Position numbers and translations under genes: made by a program. 23,081 bases of DNA. It comes from DALYDK01 sp031973215. Its GTDB lineage: Bacteria > Patescibacteriota > Saccharimonadia > Saccharimonadales > CAIOMD01. The notes below the pieces were generated by a model that worked only from the letters and a program-made list of their open reading frames with translations, ran no database searches and was not told the origin of the DNA. The DNA lies in NCBI GenBank assembly GCA_031973215.1, contig DALYDK010000009.1, forward strand, positions 1-23,081, in the 5' to 3' direction. Positions 1-6,786 of this stretch are shown here, piece by piece (the first letter of the stretch is position 1; every line of letters begins with the position of its first letter).

Positions 1-630
1 ATGACTAGCCCAGACGGCATCACCTGGACAATCCGCACCTCTGCCGCAGATAATACATGGTATTCCGTTACTTATGGTAACGGATTGTTTGTGGCTGTAT
101 CGGTAACCGGCACCGGTAACCGTGTCATGACTAGCCCAGACGGCATCACCTGGACAATCCGCACCTCTGCCGCAGATAACACCTGGCAATCTGTTACCTA
201 TGGTAATGGTCTCTTCGTCGCCGTGGCTCAAACCGGTACCGGTAACCGTGTCATGACCAGCCCCGACGGCATCACCTGGACTACAAGAACCTCTGCCGCA
301 GACAATGGTTGGTTGGATATCACATATGGAAACGGCTTATTTGTTGCAGTAGCATCTAGTGGCACCGGTAACCGTGTCATGACTAGCCCAGACGGCATCA
401 CCTGGACAATCCGCACCTCTGCCGCAGATAATAACTGGATTCAGGTTGCGTATGGCAATGGTATGTTCGTTGCTGTTGCCGATACCGGCACTGGTAACCG
501 TGTCATGACCAGCCCCGACGGCATCACCTGGACTACAAGAAATAATTCAATAGACAATGGGTGGAGGTCTGTAGATTATGGTAACGGAATGTTCGTTGCG
601 GTTGCTAATACTGGGACAGGCAATAGGGTG
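1..630 (+). repeat. Blade block 1: five 126-bp repeats (continues upstream)
   Basis: Five coding repeats of exactly 42 codons each (residues 1-210). The consensus has MTSPDGITWT at the start, SAADN-W in the middle, YGNG-FVAV and a GTGNRV end. The two complete blocks downstream have seven blades each, so two blades are probably missing off the left edge of the window. Confidence 0.9.
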
Positions 631-3600
631 ATGACTATGTCGGCCAATAGCTTACTAGCAGATGCTCTAAGGGTAGATGGTAGTGCTTCATTCTCTGAAA
701 AATTGGTGGTAGAGGGTGGCTTTACATCGCAAAAAATTGCTAGTAATTGGACCCAAAGATCTTCTGCAGCCGATAATAGCTGGCAATCTGTTACTTACGG
801 TAATGGTGTATATGTAGCAATAGCTTACAGCGGCACTGGCAACCGTGTTATGACCAGCCCCGACGGTATCACCTGGACAAACCGTACCTCTGCCGCTGAT
901 AATAACTGGCAATCTGTCACCTATGGAAATGGACTATTCGTAGCTGTAGCTGGTAGCGGAACCGGCAATCGTGTCATGACCAGCCCCGACGGCATCACCT
1001 GGACAATCCGCACCTCCTCCGCCGATAACAACTGGTACGACATAACTTACGGTAACGGTCTATTTGTCGCAGTAGCTTGTGGAGTTGCTTCCACAACCTG
1101 TAATGCTACGGCAGGCAACCGTGTTATGACCAGCCCCGACGGTATCACCTGGACAAACCGTACCTCTGCCGCTGATAATAACTGGCAATCTGTCACCTAT
1201 GGAAATGGACTATTCGTAGCTGTAGCTGGTAGCGGAACCGGCAATCGTGTCATGACCAGCCCCGACGGCACCACCTGGACAATTCGCACCTCTGCCGCCG
1301 ATAATGGCTGGAGAAGCGTATCTTACGGCAATGGTCTATTTGTTGCAGTAGCTACCTCTGGCACCGGCAACCGTGTAATGACCAGCCCAGACGGCATCAC
1401 CTGGACAATTGGCGCCTCCGCTGGTGATAATAGCTGGCAGTCAATCAAGTATGGCAACGGGTTATTCGTTGCTGTGTCTTCAGATGGCACCGGCAACCGT
1501 GTAATGACCAGCCCAGACGGCATCACCTGGACAATTGGCGCCTCCGCTGGTGATAATAGCTGGCGCTCGGTTACTTACGGCAATGGCCTGTTTGTTGCTG
1601 TCTCTTCAGACGGTACGGGTAATCGTGTTATGACCGCAGAGTTGACAGATTTGGTACCAGCACTTAAGGTTAGTGGAACTAGCCAATTTACCGGCAAGAT
1701 AGATATAAAATCTACTGTTGATTATGTAGCCGGTGGAAGCAACTGGACTTTAAGAAACAGTTCTGCCGATAAAGGATGGACATCAATAGCCTATGGTAAT
1801 GGTACTTTTGTAGCAATAGCCGCAGATGCATCTGGAAGTGATGTCATGACCAGCACCGATGGTATAACCTGGACTACCCGAACCACTCCTGCGCACGGCT
1901 GGAGATCTGTCACCTATGGTAATGGCCTATTCGTTGCCGTTGCCTGTGGCGTAAGTAGTTCAATTTGTAATAACACTGCGGGCAACCGCGTCATGACCAG
2001 CCCCGACGGTATTACCTGGACGAGCCGGGCAGATTCAGTAGATAACCAGTGGTATTCGGTTACATATGGACGGGGAACATTCGTGGCAGTTTCGTTAGAT
2101 GGCACAGCTAATCGTGTAATGACCAGTACCGACGGAACAACCTGGACAACTCGAACATCTGCTGCAGACAATCAGTGGTTTAGTGTAACATATGGCAACG
2201 GATTATTTGTTGCCGTCGCATCATCTGGCACTGGCAACCGCGTTATGACCAGCCCAGACGGTACCACCTGGACAATTCGCACCTCTGCCGCAGACAATAA
2301 CTGGTCTTCAGTCACATTTGGTAATGGACTTTATGTTGCTGTTGCACAAACTGGCACCGGTAACCGTGTCATGACCAGCCCTGACGGCACCACTTGGACA
2401 ATCCGCACATCTGCCGCAGATCATAATTGGTCTTCAGTAACATACGGCAATGGTTTGTATATTGCTGTGGCTACGGTGGCTACTAATGGTAACCGTGTCA
2501 TGACCAGCCCTGATGGTGCTAACTGGACCTCCAGAACGACCCCGGCAGATAATCAGTGGAACGCTGTTACTTATGGTAATGGTAGGTTTGTTGCAGTCAG
2601 TAACACGGGCACCGGCAACCGTGTAATGACTAGTGATGATGGAGCCTTGAACGAACAGAGCCTGTTGTCCGTTGGTGGTAAAACAACAATATCTGCAGAT
2701 AATCAAAATGCATTTGTTGTTCAAAAGAGCAACGGTACTAGCATATTAAATGTAGACACATTAACCGGTAGGGTTGGCATAGGCACAACTAGTCCAAACT
2801 ACACATTCCATGTTAAGACAGGTGATTCTGTGGGAGCTTTTGAATCGACTGGTACACAAGCCTACCTTGCACTGCTAACTAGTGAAGGGGTTAACAATAG
2901 GGTTGAAATAGTAAACAGAAGCGGCGGACGGTTTGCGGTTTGGACACTAAACGGTGGAGATTCCTTTAATGTCATTAACAATGGTAATGTCGGTATTGGT
3001 ATAACTAACCCAACTTATAAATTCCAGGTAAATGGCCAGCCAGCAGCTAATGGCTATACGGCATTCACTAACTATTCTGACGCCAGACTAAAAACAAACG
3101 TAAATTATTTAGGAGATGGATATTTAGATAAAATCATGCAACTTAAGCCATCTAGCTTTAACTATAATGAGCTTTCTGGATACGACGAAGCTACTAGGAA
3201 CAGACTAATAAATGGGTTTATTGCCCAAGAATTACAAGGCGTATTCCCAGAGATGGTTGGCTCAACAGTAATAAATGGTGTTGAATATTTAGATACAAAC
3301 CTATCGGCTTTACCAATATTTATGGTCAGAGCAATGCAAGAACAACAGGTGCAGATAAATGATGCAAAAACACGCCTAACGGCACTAGAAAACTCTATCC
3401 AGCCATCAAGTAACAACATGCTGGATCTTACTAATGGCGGCACTATACAAGGTAGCTTAAATGTCATTGGTAACCTAAATGTAACCGGCTCAGTTGCAAT
3501 GAGCAACCTAACGGTCACTGGCGATACAAATATAGGCAACCTAACCGTAAATGGCAACGCTGTGTTCAATGGCAACCTAACAGTCCAGAACATTACAGTA

Positions 3601-3978
3601 GCTAACATAACTATAAACGGTCATATAATAACAGCAGGTAACACCCCAACTACTACTATTGGTACAGCAGCAGGTGTAGAAGATGTTCTAAACAATATAT
3701 CTGCACCACAAGTGACCATAGAAGGTAACGACACCAGCGGAACCATAACTATTGTGGCGGGGGCTAATACGGCAGACGGGGAACTAGCTAAAGTTACATT
3801 TAATAATCCGTTTGGGGCAAAGCCAAGAATTGTGTTCAGCCCAGCTAACCGCGATAGCGCACGGGTAGGTGCGTACTATGACGGCAGCCTAACGACCAAC
3901 AATAGCTTTAGTCTAATGGCCGACCAAGCCCCACAAGCTGGCAAAACATATACATTTACTTACTGGATAGCCCAGTAA
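1..3978 (+). CDS. Giant repeat surface protein: beta-propeller blades, S74 chaperone domain, beta-rich tail (5' partial)
   Basis: This is an open frame of 1325 codons that already reads through at base 1. The apparent ATG at base 1 is the MTSPDG of an internal repeat, so the real start is upstream. About 42-residue repeats (motifs MTSPDG-TWT-R, SAADN-W, YGNG-FVAV) form three blocks at residues 1-210, 249-543 and 581-875, with related linkers of 37-38 residues between them. Residues 876-1023 hold two tail-fibre style GIG-T-P motifs. Residues 1024-1130 match a peptidase S74 domain: S1026 and K1031 lie in SDARLK, the dyad used for self-cleavage in phage tail spikes, followed by a GFIAQEL motif and a coiled coil. 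Residues 1141-1213 carry L-T-V-x-G solenoid repeats, and the last 100 residues form a beta-rich domain ending in YWIAQ. I infer an extracellular adhesin or fibre, perhaps for host contact. No signal peptide can be seen because the N-terminus is missing. The ligand is unknown. Confidence 0.85.
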   Translation: MTSPDGITWTIRTSAADNTWYSVTYGNGLFVAVSVTGTGNRVMTSPDGITWTIRTSAADNTWQSVTYGNGLFVAVAQTGTGNRVMTSPDGITWTTRTSAADNGWLDITYGNGLFVAVASSGTGNRVMTSPDGITWTIRTSAADNNWIQVAYGNGMFVAVADTGTGNRVMTSPDGITWTTRNNSIDNGWRSVDYGNGMFVAVANTGTGNRVMTMSANSLLADALRVDGSASFSEKLVVEGGFTSQKIASNWTQRSSAADNSWQSVTYGNGVYVAIAYSGTGNRVMTSPDGITWTNRTSAADNNWQSVTYGNGLFVAVAGSGTGNRVMTSPDGITWTIRTSSADNNWYDITYGNGLFVAVACGVASTTCNATAGNRVMTSPDGITWTNRTSAADNNWQSVTYGNGLFVAVAGSGTGNRVMTSPDGTTWTIRTSAADNGWRSVSYGNGLFVAVATSGTGNRVMTSPDGITWTIGASAGDNSWQSIKYGNGLFVAVSSDGTGNRVMTSPDGITWTIGASAGDNSWRSVTYGNGLFVAVSSDGTGNRVMTAELTDLVPALKVSGTSQFTGKIDIKSTVDYVAGGSNWTLRNSSADKGWTSIAYGNGTFVAIAADASGSDVMTSTDGITWTTRTTPAHGWRSVTYGNGLFVAVACGVSSSICNNTAGNRVMTSPDGITWTSRADSVDNQWYSVTYGRGTFVAVSLDGTANRVMTSTDGTTWTTRTSAADNQWFSVTYGNGLFVAVASSGTGNRVMTSPDGTTWTIRTSAADNNWSSVTFGNGLYVAVAQTGTGNRVMTSPDGTTWTIRTSAADHNWSSVTYGNGLYIAVATVATNGNRVMTSPDGANWTSRTTPADNQWNAVTYGNGRFVAVSNTGTGNRVMTSDDGALNEQSLLSVGGKTTISADNQNAFVVQKSNGTSILNVDTLTGRVGIGTTSPNYTFHVKTGDSVGAFESTGTQAYLALLTSEGVNNRVEIVNRSGGRFAVWTLNGGDSFNVINNGNVGIGITNPTYKFQVNGQPAANGYTAFTNYSDARLKTNVNYLGDGYLDKIMQLKPSSFNYNELSGYDEATRNRLINGFIAQELQGVFPEMVGSTVINGVEYLDTNLSALPIFMVRAMQEQQVQINDAKTRLTALENSIQPSSNNMLDLTNGGTIQGSLNVIGNLNVTGSVAMSNLTVTGDTNIGNLTVNGNAVFNGNLTVQNITVANITINGHIITAGNTPTTTIGTAAGVEDVLNNISAPQVTIEGNDTSGTITIVAGANTADGELAKVTFNNPFGAKPRIVFSPANRDSARVGAYYDGSLTTNNSFSLMADQAPQAGKTYTFTYWIAQ
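745..1629 (+). repeat. Blade block 2: seven repeats, 295 residues
   Basis: Residues 249-543 contain seven blades. The first starts directly at NWT without MTSPDG, and the block ends in NRV followed by MTAEL. This offset is what a propeller with velcro ring closure would show. Blade 3 carries an eight-residue insert with two cysteines. Nucleotide identity between blades is very high: 838-994 equals 1114-1270, and 1359-1438 equals 1485-1564. Confidence 0.9.
1741..2625 (+). repeat. Blade block 3: seven repeats, 295 residues
   Basis: Residues 581-875 contain seven blades and have exactly the same total length as block 2, even though single blades differ in length. Blade 1 starts at NWTLR. Blade 2 carries the second two-cysteine insert. 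Blades here are more diverged than in block 2 (for example YGRG and FGNG variants). Confidence 0.9.
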
Positions 3979-4009
3979 GGTTATAAGCTAGATTCTGGAT
4001 TTTAAATTA

Positions 4010-4034
4010 AGAATATTTTTTTAATTCTCATTTT
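4010..4034 (+). terminator. Weak candidate terminator after the propeller gene
   Basis: A 5-bp stem AGAAT (4010-4014) / ATTCT (4024-4028) with an AT-only loop, followed by CATTTTT. It lies 31 bases after the stop codon. The stem is short and AT-rich, so this is tentative. Confidence 0.3.
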
Positions 4035-4051
4035 TGGCTAGGCAAAAATTC

Positions 4052-4070
4052 TCACGGGTCCAACCCGTGA
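4052..4070 (-). repeat. REP-like palindrome, copy 1 (inverted)
   Basis: Perfect 8-bp stem TCACGGGT / ACCCGTGA around the loop CCA. It is the reverse complement of the TGG-loop form found at the two other copies. With copy 2 it forms a head-to-head pair 36 bp apart, the arrangement called a REPIN when REPs pair. Confidence 0.85.
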
Positions 4071-4106
4071 AGCAATACAACAGAGAAAAACACTACATTA
4101 AATTAC

Positions 4107-4126
4107 TCACAGGGTTGGACCCGTGA
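4107..4126 (+). repeat. REP-like palindrome, copy 2
   Basis: TCAC-A-GGGT / ACCCGTGA stem with one bulged A and a TGG loop, in opposite orientation to copy 1. It ends 23 bp before the transposase start codon, so it may be part of that gene's promoter or leader. Confidence 0.85.
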
Positions 4127-4149
4127 AAGATATGTGATATTTTAGATTT

Positions 4150-4770
4150 ATGCCAGGAAAAAACTTGCAAAAAGTATATTTGCCAGATACTTATTACCAT
4201 ATATACAACAGGGGGGTAAATAAAGAAAAAATATTTTTAGATGATAATGATTTTGCTGTATTTTTAAATCTAATTAAAAGATATTTAGGTCAAGAGGTAA
4301 CTTATAACAAAAATAAAGTTTCTCATCCTAATTACCATTCTGATATTGAATTGCTTGCATTCTGCTTAATGAAAAATCATTTTCATTTGTATGTTTACCA
4401 AAAAAGTGACGAACAGGCAATAACCAAATTTATGCGGAGTTTATCAACCGCTTACAGTATGTATTTTAATAAAAAATACAAAAGGGTTGGGCCGGTATTC
4501 CAGCAAAGGTACAGGGCCGTGCGAATTATTAATGATGCGCAGCTCATGCATGTTTCAAGATATATTCATCTTAACCCAGACAACTACAATGATTATGAGT
4601 GGTCAAGCTTGCCTTATTATTTATCTACAAAGCGAGCTGACTGGATATCTCCCAGAAGAATTTTGGATTTGTTCGATCAAACAACTGACTACAAAAAATT
4701 CGTCGATGATTATAAAGAATATAGAGATGATTTAGAGGATCTAAAGTATTATCTAGCTGATAATATTTAA
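4150..4770 (+). CDS. REP-associated tyrosine transposase (RAYT, Y1/IS200-like HUH nuclease)
   Basis: A 206-aa protein of the Y1 transposase family. RAYTs are single-copy HUH nucleases that bind and nick REP hairpins, and most are considered domesticated. The opening YHIYNRGVNKE is typical of the group. The HUH metal motif is H77-F-H79 in MKNHFHL, and the likely nucleophile is Y138 in RYIHLNP. GPVFQQRYRAV is the usual conserved block between them. Length matches RAYTs and the frame is intact. Three palindromes flank the gene (4052-4070, 4107-4126, 4782-4800), and all would be natural substrates. No partner gene such as tnpB is present. There is no Shine-Dalgarno before ATG 4150. An extended -10-like element (TG at 4133-4134, GATATT at 4136-4141) sits just upstream, suggesting a very short leader. 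Composition is more AT-rich than the propeller gene before it. Confidence 0.92.
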   Translation: MPGKNLQKVYLPDTYYHIYNRGVNKEKIFLDDNDFAVFLNLIKRYLGQEVTYNKNKVSHPNYHSDIELLAFCLMKNHFHLYVYQKSDEQAITKFMRSLSTAYSMYFNKKYKRVGPVFQQRYRAVRIINDAQLMHVSRYIHLNPDNYNDYEWSSLPYYLSTKRADWISPRRILDLFDQTTDYKKFVDDYKEYRDDLEDLKYYLADNI

Positions 4771-4781
4771 GTACGAAAATT

Positions 4782-4800
4782 TCAAGGGTTGGACCCGTGA
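4782..4800 (+). repeat. REP-like palindrome, copy 3
   Basis: TCAAGGGT / ACCCGTGA stem with a TGG loop and one mismatch (A for C at the fourth base). It begins 12 bp after the transposase stop codon, in the same orientation as copy 2. Confidence 0.85.
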
Positions 4801-4841
4801 TAGATTAGACGCAGAAGAGCGTATTAAATAACATAAGCTAG

Positions 4842-4875
4842 TTGACAATTATGCTAATTACTGCTAATGTATAAA
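4842..4875 (+). promoter_or_regulatory. Candidate promoter of the KGG gene
   Basis: Perfect -35 TTGACA at 4842-4847 and TATAAA at 4870-4875. The spacer is 22 bp, longer than the 16-18 bp usual for a housekeeping sigma factor. A 17-bp spacer would instead use TAATGT (4865-4870). Two copies of TGCTAAT (4852-4858, 4862-4868), one helical turn apart, lie in the spacer and could be an operator. Confidence 0.5.
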
Positions 4876-4879
4876 TTAT

Positions 4880-4936
4880 AAAAGAGGGAACCGTTAAAGC
4901 AAATACCCGCGTATTTTGCCTTAAGGCCCTCTTTTT
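4880..4936 (+). terminator. Long leader hairpin with U-tract upstream of the KGG gene
   Basis: AAAGAGGG (4881-4888) pairs with CCCTCTTT (4927-4934). Inside, TTAA (4894-4897) pairs with TTAA (4921-4924), and GCAAATAC (4899-4906) pairs with GTATTTTGC (4911-4919) with one bulge. The helix ends in TTTTT. It lies between the putative promoter and the gene, starting about where transcription would begin. It therefore looks like an attenuator, or the whole body of a roughly 57-nt terminated RNA. The A-run before the stem gives a U-tract on the other strand too. Confidence 0.7.
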
Positions 4937-4967
4937 ATATGAACTAATAATAAATGGAGAGACCATT

Positions 4968-5165
4968 ATGGCAGGAACAATAAAGGGCGGCAAAGCTGCT
5001 GCAGCTACTAACAAAGCCCGGCACGGCAAAGATTTTTATGCAAAAATTGGTGCCATGGGCGGACAAAAAGGTAAAACTGGCGGTTTTTTTGCTAACCGTG
5101 AACTAGCTAGAGAAGCTGGTCGAAAAGGCGGAAGAATTAGCCGCAGAACAAAAGCTGCTAACTAG
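4968..5165 (+). CDS. Small KGG-repeat protein (YciG-like, stress type)
   Basis: A 65-aa, strongly basic, Gly- and Lys-rich protein with repeated GG motifs: IKGGKAA, GAMGGQKGKTGGF, AGRKGGRISRR. These are the KGG motifs of the family named after the stress-induced protein YciG. The biochemical role in the family is poorly known; general stress or DNA-associated roles have been proposed. The start is supported by GGAGAGA at 4956-4962, five bases before ATG 4968. The gene is monocistronic: its own promoter and leader hairpin are upstream, and a strong bidirectional terminator (5229-5265) is downstream. The leader hairpin suggests expression is controlled after initiation. No membrane segment or cysteine is present. 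Confidence 0.8.
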   Translation: MAGTIKGGKAAAATNKARHGKDFYAKIGAMGGQKGKTGGFFANRELAREAGRKGGRISRRTKAAN

Positions 5166-5228
5166 TAAATATTGCAAAATATTTACATTCGAGTATAGTT
5201 TATTTTGGTTTAACCAGAATAATAATTT

Positions 5229-5265
5229 AAAAAATGAGGCCGACCTGCGAGGGGCCTCATTTTTT
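5229..5265. terminator. Strong bidirectional terminator
   Basis: A 13-bp perfect stem (5229-5241 with 5253-5265): six A, then TGAGGCC, paired with GGCCTCA and six T, around an 11-nt loop. Because the stem is flanked by A-run and T-run it can stop transcription both from the KGG gene (+) and from the convergent metallopeptidase gene (-). Confidence 0.92.
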
Positions 5266-5271
5266 ATAATT

Positions 5272-5739
5272 TTAGGCTACTAACTCTTTTTTAATTCTAC
5301 AGAGAGGAGATTTTGGCACGCTCCAGACGGTTTTACAGTTAAAACATTGGTAGTTAAGATCGTTTCTTTGCATGGACACAACCCCGCATTTTGGGCATTT
5401 TGCCCTAGTGTGCAGCCAGTCTCTGTAGGTATCTAAGCAGTCCTGGATATGATCTTGGTCTATTTCAATTTTATAAATATATGCAAGTTCGTTCGCTTTT
5501 GACCAAGCCTGGGTTTCTAGCCTTAGCAGCTCTAGATCGCTCTTATATTTTTTATGGTCTAGTTTGTAGTGAGCAAGTTCGTGTATAAGCGCCCAAATGG
5601 CGTGTTCTTGATTTTCATTATTTGTAGCATAAGTTATTTGGTTTTTTGACGGCGACCAAACAAAAGAATCACCAGGAACAAGCTTAACGTCAGGGTAGTC
5701 TTTGGTAATTATTGAGACAAATTCTTCGAACTGATTCAT
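5272..5739 (-). CDS. ImmA/IrrE-like zinc metallopeptidase with C-terminal zinc ribbon
   Basis: A 155-aa protein with a gluzincin-type H53-E54-L-A-H57 motif in the helix WALIHELAHYKLDH. The likely third zinc ligand is E75 in RLETQAW. This pattern fits the M78/ImmA-IrrE group of small metallopeptidases, which often cleave repressors or anti-regulators. The C-terminus adds a four-cysteine ribbon (C115, C118, C132, C135) and one extra cysteine (C147). Unlike many IrrE proteins there is no N-terminal HTH domain. The start codon directly follows the ROK gene stop (TAA then ATG with no base between), so the two are almost certainly co-transcribed and translationally coupled. There is no SD upstream. 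The substrate is unknown; nothing nearby looks like a classical repressor partner. SprT-like function is a less likely alternative. Confidence 0.8.
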   Translation of the reverse strand: MNQFEEFVSIITKDYPDVKLVPGDSFVWSPSKNQITYATNNENQEHAIWALIHELAHYKLDHKKYKSDLELLRLETQAWSKANELAYIYKIEIDQDHIQDCLDTYRDWLHTRAKCPKCGVVSMQRNDLNYQCFNCKTVWSVPKSPLCRIKKELVA

Positions 5740-6555
5740 TTATTTAGAGCGATTATGTTGCTGCTTAGCAAGCTCTATGCAGCCATATATTACTGCTTGC
5801 TCGGGGGTCTGGGCGGTTATTATTTTTGGCATATCTACCATTGGGCTCGCGATATTCTTAATATGCAAACTTAACTGCTTTTCGAACTTATAAAAATGAG
5901 TACCAACACCACCTCCAATAATGACAATGTTTGGATTAAATACAGTGCATAAATCTACTATGCCAACAGCTAGGCTACTGGCAATTTCATCCCAAGCCTT
6001 TGGATCGTTAAGTTCGCTAGCCATTTTTCCGTACTTGGCGACAATTGCTTTACCGCTAGCGAATTTTTCCCATTCTAGCAGTTTGCCGTTATGCTCGAAC
6101 ATCATTTTTCCGGCCTCACTATCTGCAAAATCTGTGTCAATTATGCCGTCTGTAATTATGCCATCTCCTATTCCTGTACTGACTGTTAAGTATAAAACCT
6201 TATGAGGTATGGGTTTTAAATTGTGGGCTTCTCCAAGGCCTGCTAGGTTGGCATCGTTTTCTACTAAAACGCTAGATTTTGTTATATTTTCTAAGTCATT
6301 TTTTATAGGCACATTTTTCCAAGGTAAGTTGCCAAAAGAAACACCCGTGCCAGTTTTGCGATCTATTCTACCAGGGGCGGCAACTACTGTAATGGAATAT
6401 TTTGATGCAAATTTGTCAACAACTAATTTTAGCTCTTTAAGAAAAGTTTTATAATTTTCGGGCGTTTTAAACTTTTCGCTAGATTGTATTTTTCGTTTTT
6501 CGTCGGCTAGGGCAACTAATGTTTTGGTGCCCCCAATATCTATTGCAAGAATCAT
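5740..6555 (-). CDS. ROK-family sugar kinase-like protein, zinc motif absent
   Basis: A 271-aa ASKHA-fold protein that by family would phosphorylate a sugar such as glucose or an N-acetylated hexosamine with ATP. Visible motifs are the N-terminal phosphate loop IDIGGTKT (residues 5-12), the catalytic D101 in VENDANLAG, a variant second phosphate motif STGIGDG, and an adenosine-side IIGGGVG near residue 214. The ROK zinc site (GH, then CxCGxxGCxE) is missing: the matching stretch reads EAGKMMFEHNG followed by EWEKFASG, so substrate choice may differ from the classical enzymes. No DNA-binding domain is present, so it is not a ROK repressor. It is the first gene of a two-gene minus-strand unit with the metallopeptidase. 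The start MILAIDIGG fits the conserved N-terminus exactly, and no SD is visible. Confidence 0.88.
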   Translation of the reverse strand: MILAIDIGGTKTLVALADEKRKIQSSEKFKTPENYKTFLKELKLVVDKFASKYSITVVAAPGRIDRKTGTGVSFGNLPWKNVPIKNDLENITKSSVLVENDANLAGLGEAHNLKPIPHKVLYLTVSTGIGDGIITDGIIDTDFADSEAGKMMFEHNGKLLEWEKFASGKAIVAKYGKMASELNDPKAWDEIASSLAVGIVDLCTVFNPNIVIIGGGVGTHFYKFEKQLSLHIKNIASPMVDMPKIITAQTPEQAVIYGCIELAKQQHNRSK

Positions 6556-6647
6556 ATATTATAGTTTATCAGGTATAAGATTTCTTTGGCTAAAAATTTC
6601 AACTTCACAAACTTCAAGCGCTATAAAATATCTATTTTTCATATCTG

Positions 6648-6676
6648 TTGCATAGGTGGAGTAAAACCGTTATAAT
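6648..6676 (+). promoter_or_regulatory. Promoter of rpsA
   Basis: Perfect -10 TATAAT at 6671-6676 with TTGCAT at 6648-6653 as -35, spacer 17 bp. Transcription would start near 6683, giving a leader of about 100 nt before rpsA. The leader contains an imperfect hairpin (GCCA-AAGC with GCTT-TGGC, about 6715-6741) and a small basic ORF. Confidence 0.7.
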
Positions 6677-6701
6677 ATAAACAATCTTTTTTGGTGAAGC
6701 C

Positions 6702-6785
6702 GTGAAAGTTAAGCGCCATAAGCGTCCTGGTGCTTGCTGGCTTAAGCGCCCAAAAGAAATACAATTACGAAGGAGAATTAATTAA
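6702..6785 (+). CDS. Possible 27-codon basic leader peptide upstream of rpsA
   Basis: A GTG-started frame of 27 codons ending in TAA at 6783-6785, one base before the rpsA ATG. The product would begin with KVKRHKRPGACW after its initiator and end in RRRIN; eleven of its 27 residues are Lys or Arg. GGTGAAG at 6693-6699 could serve as ribosome site. The rpsA SD lies inside the last codons, so ribosomes on this frame would cover or deliver ribosomes to rpsA. I do not recognise a family. It could equally be chance, since short open frames are common and no conservation can be tested here. Confidence 0.3.
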   Translation: MKVKRHKRPGACWLKRPKEIQLRRRIN

Positions 6786-6786
6786 T

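Noticed and set aside
1..2640. Regular 126-bp direct repeats suggesting a CRISPR array or non-coding satellite
   Set aside because: The repeats stay in one open frame, vary mainly in a way compatible with coding, and have no short repeat/unique spacer structure.
228..3608. Several minus-strand open frames of 60-150 codons under the propeller gene
   Set aside because: They mirror the repeat units, have no start signals and overlap a clearly coding strand.
4838..5029. Minus-strand 63-codon frame over the KGG leader
   Set aside because: It runs through the promoter, hairpin and KGG start, with no SD or recognisable domain.
6730..6786. Upstream extension of rpsA by 19 codons
   Set aside because: The extension lies before the SD AAGGAG at 6770-6775; ATG 6787 is better placed and gives the family-like N-terminus.
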